A DNA stretch of 64,000 nt from WS-7 sp036505295. Lineage in GTDB: Bacteria; Eisenbacteria; RBG-16-71-46; SZUA-252. Numbering within the stretch: the first letter of the stretch is position 1; every line of letters starts with the position of its first letter. The translations under genes and the position numbers were made by a program. The notes below the pieces were generated by a model that did no database searches, was not told the DNA's origin, and was given only the letters and a program-made list of their open reading frames with translations. Shown in pieces: positions 40,287 through 48,016 of this stretch. Location of the stretch: the NCBI GenBank assembly GCA_036505295.1, contig DASXTQ010000013.1, positions 9,728 through 73,727 on the forward strand, read 5' to 3'.

Positions 40287-42010
40287 CGCGACGGACCGAT
40301 GAGCGGAGTCGAGGTCGTATCCGCCGGCTGCGGCGGAGGCTTGGTGCGCGAGGTATCCGCGTCGGCAGGTCGAGAGGCCGGCGACGGCTGCGGTGGCGCC
40401 TTTCCTTCGCGTTGTGCCTTGTAGAGCGCCCGCGTGTAGTCCGCCAGCGAATCCCGCCGCGCTTCCTCCGCCGGCGTCAGCTGACCCGGGACCGGCAGGG
40501 GAGGGGCCTTCAGGCTGTCCTGCGACGCGGACCCGGTCGGGAGCAGCTCCTCCATCCGCTCGCGGGCGAGGCTCGTGTCGGGGTGCGCGAGCATCGAGTC
40601 CAGGAGCGCGGTCCTCTCGTCCGTTTTCCCGCTCCAGCGCTTCCACAGATAGAGCGCCGATTCGGCATAACGCGTCTTCCGATACAGGGCCGCGATGGAA
40701 TCGGTGAGCGCGGCTGCCGCTGCGGTGTCGCCCTGGTCGTGCGTGTGAATCCAGAGCCGGGCGAAGGCCGCCTTCGGGGCGAAGGGACTCTTCGGGAAAT
40801 CGCGCTCCACCCCCGCGTACTGGGTCAGCGCGGAATCGACCTTCTGGATCTGGAAGTAGTAGAGCTCGGCGATGAGAAATGCAGCGCGTGCCCGCGCCTG
40901 CGTTGAGTCGGACTGAAGAGTCTGGCGGTACCTCTTGATCGTGGCCAGACTCCCCGATCTCCGCGACGCCTCGGTTTGGAACTCGGAGGCGCCGGGCTCC
41001 GCCTTCAACTTGTCGTATTCACGGCCGGCGGATTCGAAATCACCAAGCTGCGACTCGTACACGTATCCCAGCCGGAATTGGGCCTCATAGGCCACCGGTG
41101 TGTGCGGAACCTGGGCGACGAGGCCCCGGTATCCGTTGAGCGCCTCGTTCACCCGCCCAACAAGCGCCATGCACCCGTAGATCCGGAGCGCAAGCTCTCC
41201 ATCGCGGTTCTCGTTCACGGCAAAAGGCTTCCATCGCTCGTAAAACGTGAGCGCGTCGTCATAGCGCCTCAGCTCTTCGAGCGCATCGCCGCGCTTCAGG
41301 ACGAGGTCCAACCGCCTGCCGCCGTTCTCCTCGGCGTTGAGGCACTCCGCGTACATGAGCTGAGCGCTTTCATACTTTCCGCTTGCGAACAGGGCATCCC
41401 CCGTGCGCCTCAACGCATCGGCGCGCTCGCGCTTCTTGCTCGCGGACTTGACCGCGCGGTCGTACCAGACCAGGGCTTCCGGGTACTTCTTGAGCCCCAC
41501 CTCGCATTCCGCGCCATAGTAGTAGAGCTCCCACTTCCGCTTGAACGAGGGATACTGGGCCTCCACCTCGCGGAACAAGGTATCCGCTTCCAGGTATTCC
41601 TTCCGGCGGTATTGGGAGAGCGCCTCGATGAGCTTCGAATCCGGCACGAAGGGGCTCTTGGGCTGCGAGGCGCGGAGCTCGCCTGACTTCTTGATCGCGC
41701 CCGCGTAATCCCCCCTCCCGTACATCGCCGCAGCCATGTAGTAGAGGGCATCGTCTGCCCACTTGCTCTTGGGATAGTCGACCAGGATCTTGTTGCATTG
41801 GCGGATGGTCGCTTCGTACTTCTGCGCCGCGTCGGGAGACGGCAAGTCGTTCACGCTCCGCTCCTGAGCCCTCTGGGCATCGCGGTAGTAGCGCTTGGCG
41901 AGATAGAACGTGTTGTAGTAGGCGCAACCTGTGAAGGCGACGAGGAGGATCGATCCGAGTAGCCGGTAGCCCGGGGGCTTCGCGTGCGGGGTCTGCATGA
42001 ACGGCCCCAT
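40283..42010 (-). CDS. TPR-repeat lipoprotein embedded in the pyr operon
   Basis: This protein of about 575 residues has a lipoprotein-type signal peptide (RLLGSILLVAFTGC) with a likely acylated Cys about 30 residues from the start. CAYYNTFYLAKRYYRDAQRAQ follows (split here: an aromatic-rich segment after the Cys). About ten TPR-like repeats follow, such as LVDYPKSKWADDALYYMAAAM, and a Pro/Ser/Thr-rich tail ends the protein. TPR lipoproteins of this kind (BamD-like in layout) assist envelope assembly, but the role is unknown. Start is either ATG 42010 (GAAAG upstream) or 41998. It lies 25 bases after pyrC and overlaps pyrK. Confidence 0.75.
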   Translation of the reverse strand: MGPFMQTPHAKPPGYRLLGSILLVAFTGCAYYNTFYLAKRYYRDAQRAQERSVNDLPSPDAAQKYEATIRQCNKILVDYPKSKWADDALYYMAAAMYGRGDYAGAIKKSGELRASQPKSPFVPDSKLIEALSQYRRKEYLEADTLFREVEAQYPSFKRKWELYYYGAECEVGLKKYPEALVWYDRAVKSASKKRERADALRRTGDALFASGKYESAQLMYAECLNAEENGGRRLDLVLKRGDALEELRRYDDALTFYERWKPFAVNENRDGELALRIYGCMALVGRVNEALNGYRGLVAQVPHTPVAYEAQFRLGYVYESQLGDFESAGREYDKLKAEPGASEFQTEASRRSGSLATIKRYRQTLQSDSTQARARAAFLIAELYYFQIQKVDSALTQYAGVERDFPKSPFAPKAAFARLWIHTHDQGDTAAAAALTDSIAALYRKTRYAESALYLWKRWSGKTDERTALLDSMLAHPDTSLARERMEELLPTGSASQDSLKAPPLPVPGQLTPAEEARRDSLADYTRALYKAQREGKAPPQPSPASRPADADTSRTKPPPQPADTTSTPLIGPSR

Positions 42011-42035
42011 CGTATCACTTTCGGGAACGGCCCCG

Positions 42036-43355
42036 CTATCGGGCGCTGGCCGGGACGGCATCGGGCCGATAGGTAACTCGGCCACCGACCATCGTGAGCA
42101 TCACCTGGCCCGGAAGCTCCCACCCCTCGAAGGGCGTGTTCCGTCCCATCGACGCAAACTCGGACGCGCGCACGGTCCAGCGCCGCGACGGGTCGAAGAC
42201 GGTGACGTCGGCCGGCGAGCCAGGCTCAAACGTGCCACCCGGAAGGCCCAAGATCTTGCATGGGTTCGCGGTGAGACGGAGGATCAGCTCGGACAGCGAG
42301 AGATGTTTCGGCTCGACCAGCGCCTTCATGTAAAGCCCGAGCGCAGTCTCGAGGCCCACGATCCCGAATGGCGCCGAGTCGAAATCACTATCCTTCTCGA
42401 TCTCCGTGTGCGGTGCGTGATCGGTCGCGAGGCAGTCGATCGTGCCGTCCACGACCGCTTCGATGAGCGCGTCGCGATCCCTGGCGCTCCGGAGGGGCGG
42501 ATTCATCTTGGCGCTCGGATCGTACCCCTGTACGGCCTCATCGGTGAGCAGGAGGTAATGGGGGGCGGTCTCGGCGGTCATGTGGACGCCGCGGGCCTTC
42601 GCGCGGCGGATGATCTCCGCCGATCGGGCCGCGCTCACGTGGGCCACGTGGACGTGCCCGTTCGTCAGCTCGGCGAGCAGGGCGTCGCGGGCCACCATGA
42701 CCGACTCAGCCACGTCCGGGATTCCCCTCATGCCGAGGCGCGTCGAGGTCCAGCCCTCGTGCATGACCCCATCCCCTTTGAGATCCGGATCCTCGGCGTG
42801 CTGGATCACGGGAACGCCCAGGCGGCGGGTCATCTCGAGCGCGCGGCGCATGATCTCGGCGTTCCGAACCGGCTTTCCGTCGTCGGATACGGCCACCGCG
42901 CCCGCATCGATCAGATCCTCGATCTCGGTGAGCGTCTCTCCCATCTGCCCGCGCGTCACCGCGGCGATGGGAAACACGCGCGCGTGCCCCGACTCGCGCG
43001 CACGGCGGACCACGTACTCGATCCGCGGCCGATCGTCGAGCGGGGGCACGGTGTTGGGCATGCACGCCACCGTGGTGAAGCCTCCGCGGGCGGCGGCCCG
43101 CGTTCCGGTCTCGATGGTTTCTCTCTCTTCCTGTCCGGGCTCCCGCAGGTGCACGTGGATGTCCACGAGCCCCGGGCAGATCACGGCGCCCTGGACGGGG
43201 ATGACCTCGACTTGAGGATGCGACCTAACATCCGCCGGGGCGTCCTCCCCCAGACCCGCGATCCGGCCGTTCGCGATCCAGAGATCCTGGACGCGATCGA
43301 TCCCGCGCGCCGGGTCGAGGACTCTACCGCCGCGGATGCAGAGAGGGCTCGCCAT
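42036..43355 (-). CDS. pyrC: Dihydroorotase
   Basis: This 439-residue type I dihydroorotase of the amidohydrolase fold has the zinc-binding DIHVHLREPG, TTVACMPNTVPPLDD (substrate Asn), AVSDDGKPV, IQHAEDPDL, VHVAHVSAARSAEIIRRAK (His ligand), ETAPHYLLL, KMNPPLRSARDRDAL and the catalytic Asp in CLATDHAPH. It cyclises carbamoyl-aspartate. Its start lies inside the end of pyrB, with a 32-base overlap, consistent with a PyrB-PyrC partnership known in some bacteria. Confidence 0.95.
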   Translation of the reverse strand: MASPLCIRGGRVLDPARGIDRVQDLWIANGRIAGLGEDAPADVRSHPQVEVIPVQGAVICPGLVDIHVHLREPGQEERETIETGTRAAARGGFTTVACMPNTVPPLDDRPRIEYVVRRARESGHARVFPIAAVTRGQMGETLTEIEDLIDAGAVAVSDDGKPVRNAEIMRRALEMTRRLGVPVIQHAEDPDLKGDGVMHEGWTSTRLGMRGIPDVAESVMVARDALLAELTNGHVHVAHVSAARSAEIIRRAKARGVHMTAETAPHYLLLTDEAVQGYDPSAKMNPPLRSARDRDALIEAVVDGTIDCLATDHAPHTEIEKDSDFDSAPFGIVGLETALGLYMKALVEPKHLSLSELILRLTANPCKILGLPGGTFEPGSPADVTVFDPSRRWTVRASEFASMGRNTPFEGWELPGQVMLTMVGGRVTYRPDAVPASAR

Positions 43356-44325
43356 GGGTCTGCTTGGCCTCCGTGGGTACGTTTTCGACGGGCGGCTCGC
43401 CTTGGGCCTTGTGCCCGGCGAGCAGGTAGAGCACCGCCATGCGCACCGCGACGCCGTTCGTCACCTGTTCCAGGATGACCGAATGCTTTCCGTCCGCCAC
43501 GTCCTGCGCGATCTCGACGCCGCGGTTCATCGGGCCCGGGTGCATCACCGTGATGTCCGGCTTCGCCCGCTTGAGCCGCTCGCTCGTAATGCCGTAGACG
43601 CGCGCATATTCTCGAAGCGAGGGGTAGAGGGTGCTACGCTGGCGCTCGAGCTGGATTCGGAGGATATTCACGACATCCGCTCCTTCCATCGCCTCGTCCA
43701 CGCTTCGCGCCACGGTCACCCCAAAACGCTCCACCTCGGCGGGCATCATCGTCGGCGGTCCGGCGATCGTGACGGTTGCCCCTAGCTTGGTAAGCCCCCA
43801 GATGTTCGATCGCGCCACGCGGCTGTGCGCGATGTCCCCGATGATCGCGACCCTGAGCCCCGCGATCTTCCCGCGGCGCTCCCGGATTGTGAAGATGTCG
43901 AGCAAACCCTGCGTGGGGTGCTCATGCGTCCCATCCCCCGCGTTGATCACGCCGGCGTCCAGGTTCCGCGCCAGATAGTGCGGCGCGCCGGAGGCCTGGT
44001 GACGGATCACGACAAGGTGGATCCCCATCGCCTCGATGTTTCGCGCGGTGTCCTTGAGCGACTCCCCTTTCGAGACGCTGGAGCCCGAGGTCTGGAAGTT
44101 CACGGTATCGGCGCTCAGGCGCTTTTCCGCCAGCTCGAAGGAAAGCCTCGTGCGGGTGCTCGCCTCGAAGAAGAGGTTCGCGGCCGTGAGCCCTCGAAGG
44201 GACGGCACCTTCGGGATCGGACGGTCGAGAACCTCGCGGAACGTGCGTGCCGTGTCGAGGATCGAGACGAGCTCCTCAGCGGAAAGGTCCTCGAGACCGA
44301 GCAGGTCCTTGCGCGTTCCGATCAT
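43324..44325 (-). CDS. pyrB: Aspartate carbamoyltransferase catalytic subunit
   Basis: This 333-residue protein has the carbamoyl-phosphate motif FFEASTRTRLSFELA, the loop SSVSKGESLKDT, VIRHQASGAPHYLA (the His and Gln of the active site), GTHEHPTQGLLDIFT and the aspartate-binding MHPGPMNRGVEI. No pyrI regulatory subunit is present, so control probably comes from transcription attenuation by PyrR. About 20 residues at the end extend past the family norm and overlap pyrC. The ATG overlaps the pyrR stop. Confidence 0.95.
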   Translation of the reverse strand: MIGTRKDLLGLEDLSAEELVSILDTARTFREVLDRPIPKVPSLRGLTAANLFFEASTRTRLSFELAEKRLSADTVNFQTSGSSVSKGESLKDTARNIEAMGIHLVVIRHQASGAPHYLARNLDAGVINAGDGTHEHPTQGLLDIFTIRERRGKIAGLRVAIIGDIAHSRVARSNIWGLTKLGATVTIAGPPTMMPAEVERFGVTVARSVDEAMEGADVVNILRIQLERQRSTLYPSLREYARVYGITSERLKRAKPDITVMHPGPMNRGVEIAQDVADGKHSVILEQVTNGVAVRMAVLYLLAGHKAQGEPPVENVPTEAKQTHGEPSLHPRR

Positions 44326-44891
44326 CCGAGGACCTCCCCGATCGACACGCCGTCCAGGCCGTCGACCTCGTGGACGTGGACCATGATCACCTCGCGCTTG
44401 GACGTCGGCACGTTCTTGCCGACGAAGTCGGCCCGGATCGGAATCTCGCGATGGCCCCGGTCGATGATGACCGCCAGCTGGATCGCCTTGGGCCTTCCCA
44501 GATCGATCAGCTCATCGAGAGCCGCACGAACCGTTCGTCCCGTGTAGAGCACATCGTCCACGAGGACGACGATCTTGTCGTTGATGCCGGTCGGCACGTC
44601 GGTACCCTTCACGACCGGTTGGTGCGCGATCATCTGGAGATCGTCGCGGTAGAGCGTGATGTCGAGCGCTCCGACCGCCGGCTCGACGCCCTCGAACTCC
44701 TTGATCTTCTGGGCAAGACGCTTCGCGAGCGGGACGCCGCGCGTGCGGATCCCGACAAGGACCAGGTCCCGGGCCCCGTCGTTCCGCTCGATGATCTCGT
44801 GCGCGATCCGGGTGATCGCACGGCGAAGCCCCTCGCCGTCGACGATCTCCGCCTTCTCGCGGACGCGCTCCACTGACTTTTCGGTAGGCAC
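44322..44891 (-). CDS. pyrR: Bifunctional pyr operon attenuation regulator / uracil phosphoribosyltransferase
   Basis: This 189-residue protein has RRAITRIAHEIIERN at the start, LVLVGIRTRGVPLAKRLA, DITLYRDDL and the PRPP-binding VVLVDDVLYTGRTVRAALDEL, all PyrR signatures. PyrR binds a leader RNA when UMP is high and promotes termination. The start is GTG at 44891. Its ribosome-binding site (GGAAGGGG) is the 3' arm of the terminator hairpin, so folding of the terminator also hides the start. It is first in the long minus-strand operon. Confidence 0.95.
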   Translation of the reverse strand: MPTEKSVERVREKAEIVDGEGLRRAITRIAHEIIERNDGARDLVLVGIRTRGVPLAKRLAQKIKEFEGVEPAVGALDITLYRDDLQMIAHQPVVKGTDVPTGINDKIVVLVDDVLYTGRTVRAALDELIDLGRPKAIQLAVIIDRGHREIPIRADFVGKNVPTSKREVIMVHVHEVDGLDGVSIGEVLG

Positions 44892-44893
44892 GG

Positions 44894-44996
44894 AAAAACC
44901 CCTTCCGGGACCGGAAGGGGTGATGATGCAGGTGCCCCTTTCTAGCCTCTCGGAACTAGTTTGAAGGGTATCAACGCAGCGGGATTCGCCAGCTGC
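44894..44996 (-). promoter_or_regulatory. PyrR transcription attenuator (anti-antiterminator, antiterminator, terminator)
   Basis: Reading the minus strand: a 5' hairpin (GCAGC...GCTGC, 44996-44976); CCCTT (44968-44964); the PyrR-binding loop AGTTCCGAGAGGCT (44957-44944) closed by CTAG/CTAG, which matches the known consensus ARUCCNGNGAGGYU at 13 of 14 positions; AAGGGG (44940-44935); then an intrinsic terminator, CCCCTTCC / GGAAGGGG, followed by TTTTT (44920-44894). CCCTT can pair with AAGGG (anti-antiterminator), AAGGGG with CCCCTT (antiterminator), and CCCCTTCC with GGAAGGGG (terminator), giving three mutually exclusive states. Confidence 0.9.
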
Positions 44997-45002
44997 ACAT
45001 GG

Positions 45003-45031
45003 AGGATACCACCCGGGCGGCTTCCGCTCAA
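45003..45031 (-). promoter_or_regulatory. Promoter of the pyrR operon
   Basis: On the minus strand TTGAGC (45031-45026) and TATCCT (45008-45003) are separated by exactly 17 bases. Transcription would begin near 44996, where the first leader hairpin starts, giving a leader of about 105 bases. The -10 is the same hexamer as in the promoter at 7205-7210. Confidence 0.7.
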
Positions 45032-45049
45032 GCCCGCTTTCGGGGTCCT

Positions 45050-45078
45050 TTTCCACGCGTGATTGAAGCTGGTAGGAT
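45050..45078 (+). promoter_or_regulatory. Candidate promoter of the M28 peptidase gene, leaderless layout
   Basis: TTTCCA (45050-45055), 17 bases, TAGGAT (45073-45078), then 7 bases to the ATG at 45086. It is back-to-back with the pyrR promoter: the two -35 elements are 18 bases apart. Confidence 0.45.
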
Positions 45079-45085
45079 CCTCGGC

Positions 45086-48016
45086 ATGAGCCGACGAGCG
45101 CGCGTAGCCCGGAGAGAGCCCAGGAGGGTCCCGCATGGACGCCGGCTCTGGGTGATCGCGCTGGCCCTGTTCTGCACGCCCTCCGCCGCCGCGTCCGCCG
45201 CCCCATCCCAGGCGGCGCGCCTCGCCGGAGAGTTCCGCTCCGGGGTCGAGGTACTCGCGGCCGACAGCATGGAGGGCCGGGGAATCACCACCGCCGGGAT
45301 CCTCCGCGCCGCGAACTGGATCGAGTGGGGGCTTCGTTCGCGCGGCTTGAAGCCCGCGTTCGGTTCGAGGTATCGCCAGCCATTCGACATCAAGACGGGC
45401 GTCGTATCCCTTCCGGGGAATCACCTCGAGGGCGTCGCCGATTCCGCGTGGGTGCCGCTCGGGTTCTCGAGCCCCGGCGCGTTCTCGGGCGAGATCGCCT
45501 TCCTGGGCTACGGGATCGACGCGCCGCCGCTCTCGTTCAGCGAATTCGAGGGCGTCGATCTTCGCGGAAAGGTCGCCCTGATGTTGCGCTACGAGCCGCA
45601 GGAGAAAGACAGCTCATCCCGATTTGACGGAAGGAAGCCGAGCCGCTGGTCGGCGCTCCGGTACAAGGTGCTTCGTGCGCGCGAGCGAGGCGCCGTCGCG
45701 ATCGTGTTCGTCACGGGCCCGCTTCAGGACGAGGACAAGGACAGGCTCCCCGTGCTTCGGAACGACGGCCCCGAGAGTCCGGCCGGAATCCCCGTCGTCC
45801 AGGTGAAGACCTCCGTGGCCCAGGGATGGCTCCACGCGGCGGGCATCGACTTGAAGCGGTTCCAGGACGACGTGGACCGGGACTTGAAGCCGCGTCCCAA
45901 AGCCTCGACAGGGGTTCGGCTGTCCGGACAGGTCGCGCTCCAGCCAATCTACGCCAAGGCCGAAAACCTGGCGGGGTTGATCTCCGGCCGGGGCGCGCTC
46001 AAGAACGAGTACGTCGTGGTCGGCGCGCACTACGACCACCTGGGCTATGGCGGAGAGCATTCGATGCGTCCGAACGAGCACGCCATTCACAACGGAGCCG
46101 ACGACAACGCTTCGGGAACGGTGGCCGCGTTGATGATCGGCGAGGAGCTCTTGCGGTCGCTTGAGCCCGTGAAAGCCCACCGCGGCATCGTAATCGCGCT
46201 CTTTTCGGGGGAAGAGGTCGGTCTGGCGGGATCGTCCTACTTCGTCCAGCATCCGCCGGTCCCGATGGGGCTCGTGGCGGCGATGATCAACCTGGACATG
46301 GTCGGGCGACTCCGCGAGGACCGGCTCATCGCCCTGGGGTCCGACACCGCCCCGCAATGGAAGGATCTCATCTCGCGGGCGGCGGCGGCGACGACGCTCC
46401 TCGTCACGAGCAAGGGGGATGGGTACGGCCCCTCCGACCAGACGAGCTTCTACGCGGCCGGCGTCCCGGTGCTTCACCTCTTCACGGGGGCGCACGAGCA
46501 GTACCACAGCCCGGAGGACAAGCCGGCGACGGTGAATCCGGAGGGGGCGGCGAAGGTGATCGCCTTCGCGGCGTTCCTGGGCAAAGACCTTGCGGCTGCG
46601 ACGGCCAGGCCCCAGTACGTCCGCGCCTCGGCGCAGCCCACGATGGGCGGGGACAGCCGCGGATATGGCGCCTACCTCGGAACGATCCCGGACTACAGCG
46701 CGATGGAGTCGGCCGAGGGAGGCGTGCTGCTCGCCGATGTCCGACCTGGCGGCCCGGCGGATCTGGCCGGAATCCGGGGTAAAGACCGCATCGTCGAAAT
46801 GGCGGGAACCGGGGTCGCAAACCTGTACGACATGACGTACGCGTTGCAAGACCATCGGCCGGCGGAGACGATCGACGTCGTCGTGATCCGGGACGGACGC
46901 CGGCTCACGCTGCGCGCGACCCTCGCCGAGCGTGGCGCCCAGGGCGGGGCGGGGCAGACAGGGGGCGTCTCGGCGCACGCAGGGGGAGCCGGCCCCGGCG
47001 CGGGCACCGCGGCGGACCGGCCTGCGTTCCAGGCGGGCCGGCCGTTCGAGCACGCCCTGGAGGCGGAGCGTCACCTGAGCGACGTCCGGCAGCTCACCTT
47101 CGGCGGCGAGAACGCGGAGGCCTACTGGAGCCCCGACGGGAAGAAGCTCATTTTTCAGGCCACGCCCCGAGGGGCGGGATGCGACCAGGAATACGTCCTC
47201 GACTTGGAGAGCGGCGACGTTCGGATGGTTTCGACCGGCAAAGGCCGCACGACGTGCGGCTATTTCGAGTATCCCGAGGGGAAGCGGATCATCTTCTCAT
47301 CGACCCACGCGGCGGAGGACAGCTGCCCGCCACCGCCCGACCGATCGCACGGCTACGTGTGGGCGATCTACGATTCCTACGACATCTACCAAGGGAATCC
47401 GGACGGATCCGGGCTCACGCCACTCGTCAAGTCTCCGGGCTACGACGCGGAGGCGACCTGGTGCCCGCGCGGCGGAGCGATTGTGTTCACCTCCACTCGC
47501 GACGGAGATCTGGATCTCTACGTGAGGGACGACGCCGGGAAGGTGAACCGCATGACCGATACGCCCGGCTACGACGGGGGCGCCTTCTTCAGCCCCGATT
47601 GCTCGCAGATCGTTTGGCGCGCGAGCAGGCCTCAAGGAGCCGAGCTCAAGGAGTATCGAGAGCTCCTGGCGAAGGGGCTCATCCGCCCCCGCTCACTCGA
47701 GATCTTCATCATGAACGCCGACGGTACCGGCGCGCGTCAGCTCACGAAGAACGGCGCCGCCAATTTCTGCCCCACGTTTCACTCCGATGGAAACCGGATT
47801 CTCTACAGCTCGAACGCCGGAGCGGCCGATCCGCGCGAATTCGATCTCTGGATGGTCGACAAGCGAGGGGGCGAGCCCGAGAGGATCACGAGTGCGCCGG
47901 GATTCGACGGCTTCCCCCACGTGAGCCCGGACGGCAGGTGGCTCGTGTGGGCCTCCAACCGGGCCGACCCGGGGTCGCACGAGACCAACCTCTTTCTCGC
48001 GCGTTGGAGGGATTAG
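45086..48016 (+). CDS. Secreted M28-family metallopeptidase fused to PDZ and WD40-like (PD40) repeats
   Basis: The 976-residue protein has a signal peptide (about 18-40), a PA-like insert (about 110-260), an M28 peptidase domain (about 290-520), a PDZ domain (about 545-630, with VRPGGPADLAGIRGKDRI), a Gly/Ala linker, and a C-terminal beta-propeller of PD40 repeats (about 660-976, e.g. YWSPDGKKLIF and FFSPDCSQIVW). Expected two-zinc ligands are present: H315, D339, E377, D404 and H474, with E376 as general base. It should be an exported aminopeptidase. The combination with both PDZ and TolB-like repeats is unusual. Its last four bases overlap the histidine-kinase gene on the other strand. Confidence 0.88.
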   Translation: MSRRARVARREPRRVPHGRRLWVIALALFCTPSAAASAAPSQAARLAGEFRSGVEVLAADSMEGRGITTAGILRAANWIEWGLRSRGLKPAFGSRYRQPFDIKTGVVSLPGNHLEGVADSAWVPLGFSSPGAFSGEIAFLGYGIDAPPLSFSEFEGVDLRGKVALMLRYEPQEKDSSSRFDGRKPSRWSALRYKVLRARERGAVAIVFVTGPLQDEDKDRLPVLRNDGPESPAGIPVVQVKTSVAQGWLHAAGIDLKRFQDDVDRDLKPRPKASTGVRLSGQVALQPIYAKAENLAGLISGRGALKNEYVVVGAHYDHLGYGGEHSMRPNEHAIHNGADDNASGTVAALMIGEELLRSLEPVKAHRGIVIALFSGEEVGLAGSSYFVQHPPVPMGLVAAMINLDMVGRLREDRLIALGSDTAPQWKDLISRAAAATTLLVTSKGDGYGPSDQTSFYAAGVPVLHLFTGAHEQYHSPEDKPATVNPEGAAKVIAFAAFLGKDLAAATARPQYVRASAQPTMGGDSRGYGAYLGTIPDYSAMESAEGGVLLADVRPGGPADLAGIRGKDRIVEMAGTGVANLYDMTYALQDHRPAETIDVVVIRDGRRLTLRATLAERGAQGGAGQTGGVSAHAGGAGPGAGTAADRPAFQAGRPFEHALEAERHLSDVRQLTFGGENAEAYWSPDGKKLIFQATPRGAGCDQEYVLDLESGDVRMVSTGKGRTTCGYFEYPEGKRIIFSSTHAAEDSCPPPPDRSHGYVWAIYDSYDIYQGNPDGSGLTPLVKSPGYDAEATWCPRGGAIVFTSTRDGDLDLYVRDDAGKVNRMTDTPGYDGGAFFSPDCSQIVWRASRPQGAELKEYRELLAKGLIRPRSLEIFIMNADGTGARQLTKNGAANFCPTFHSDGNRILYSSNAGAADPREFDLWMVDKRGGEPERITSAPGFDGFPHVSPDGRWLVWASNRADPGSHETNLFLARWRD

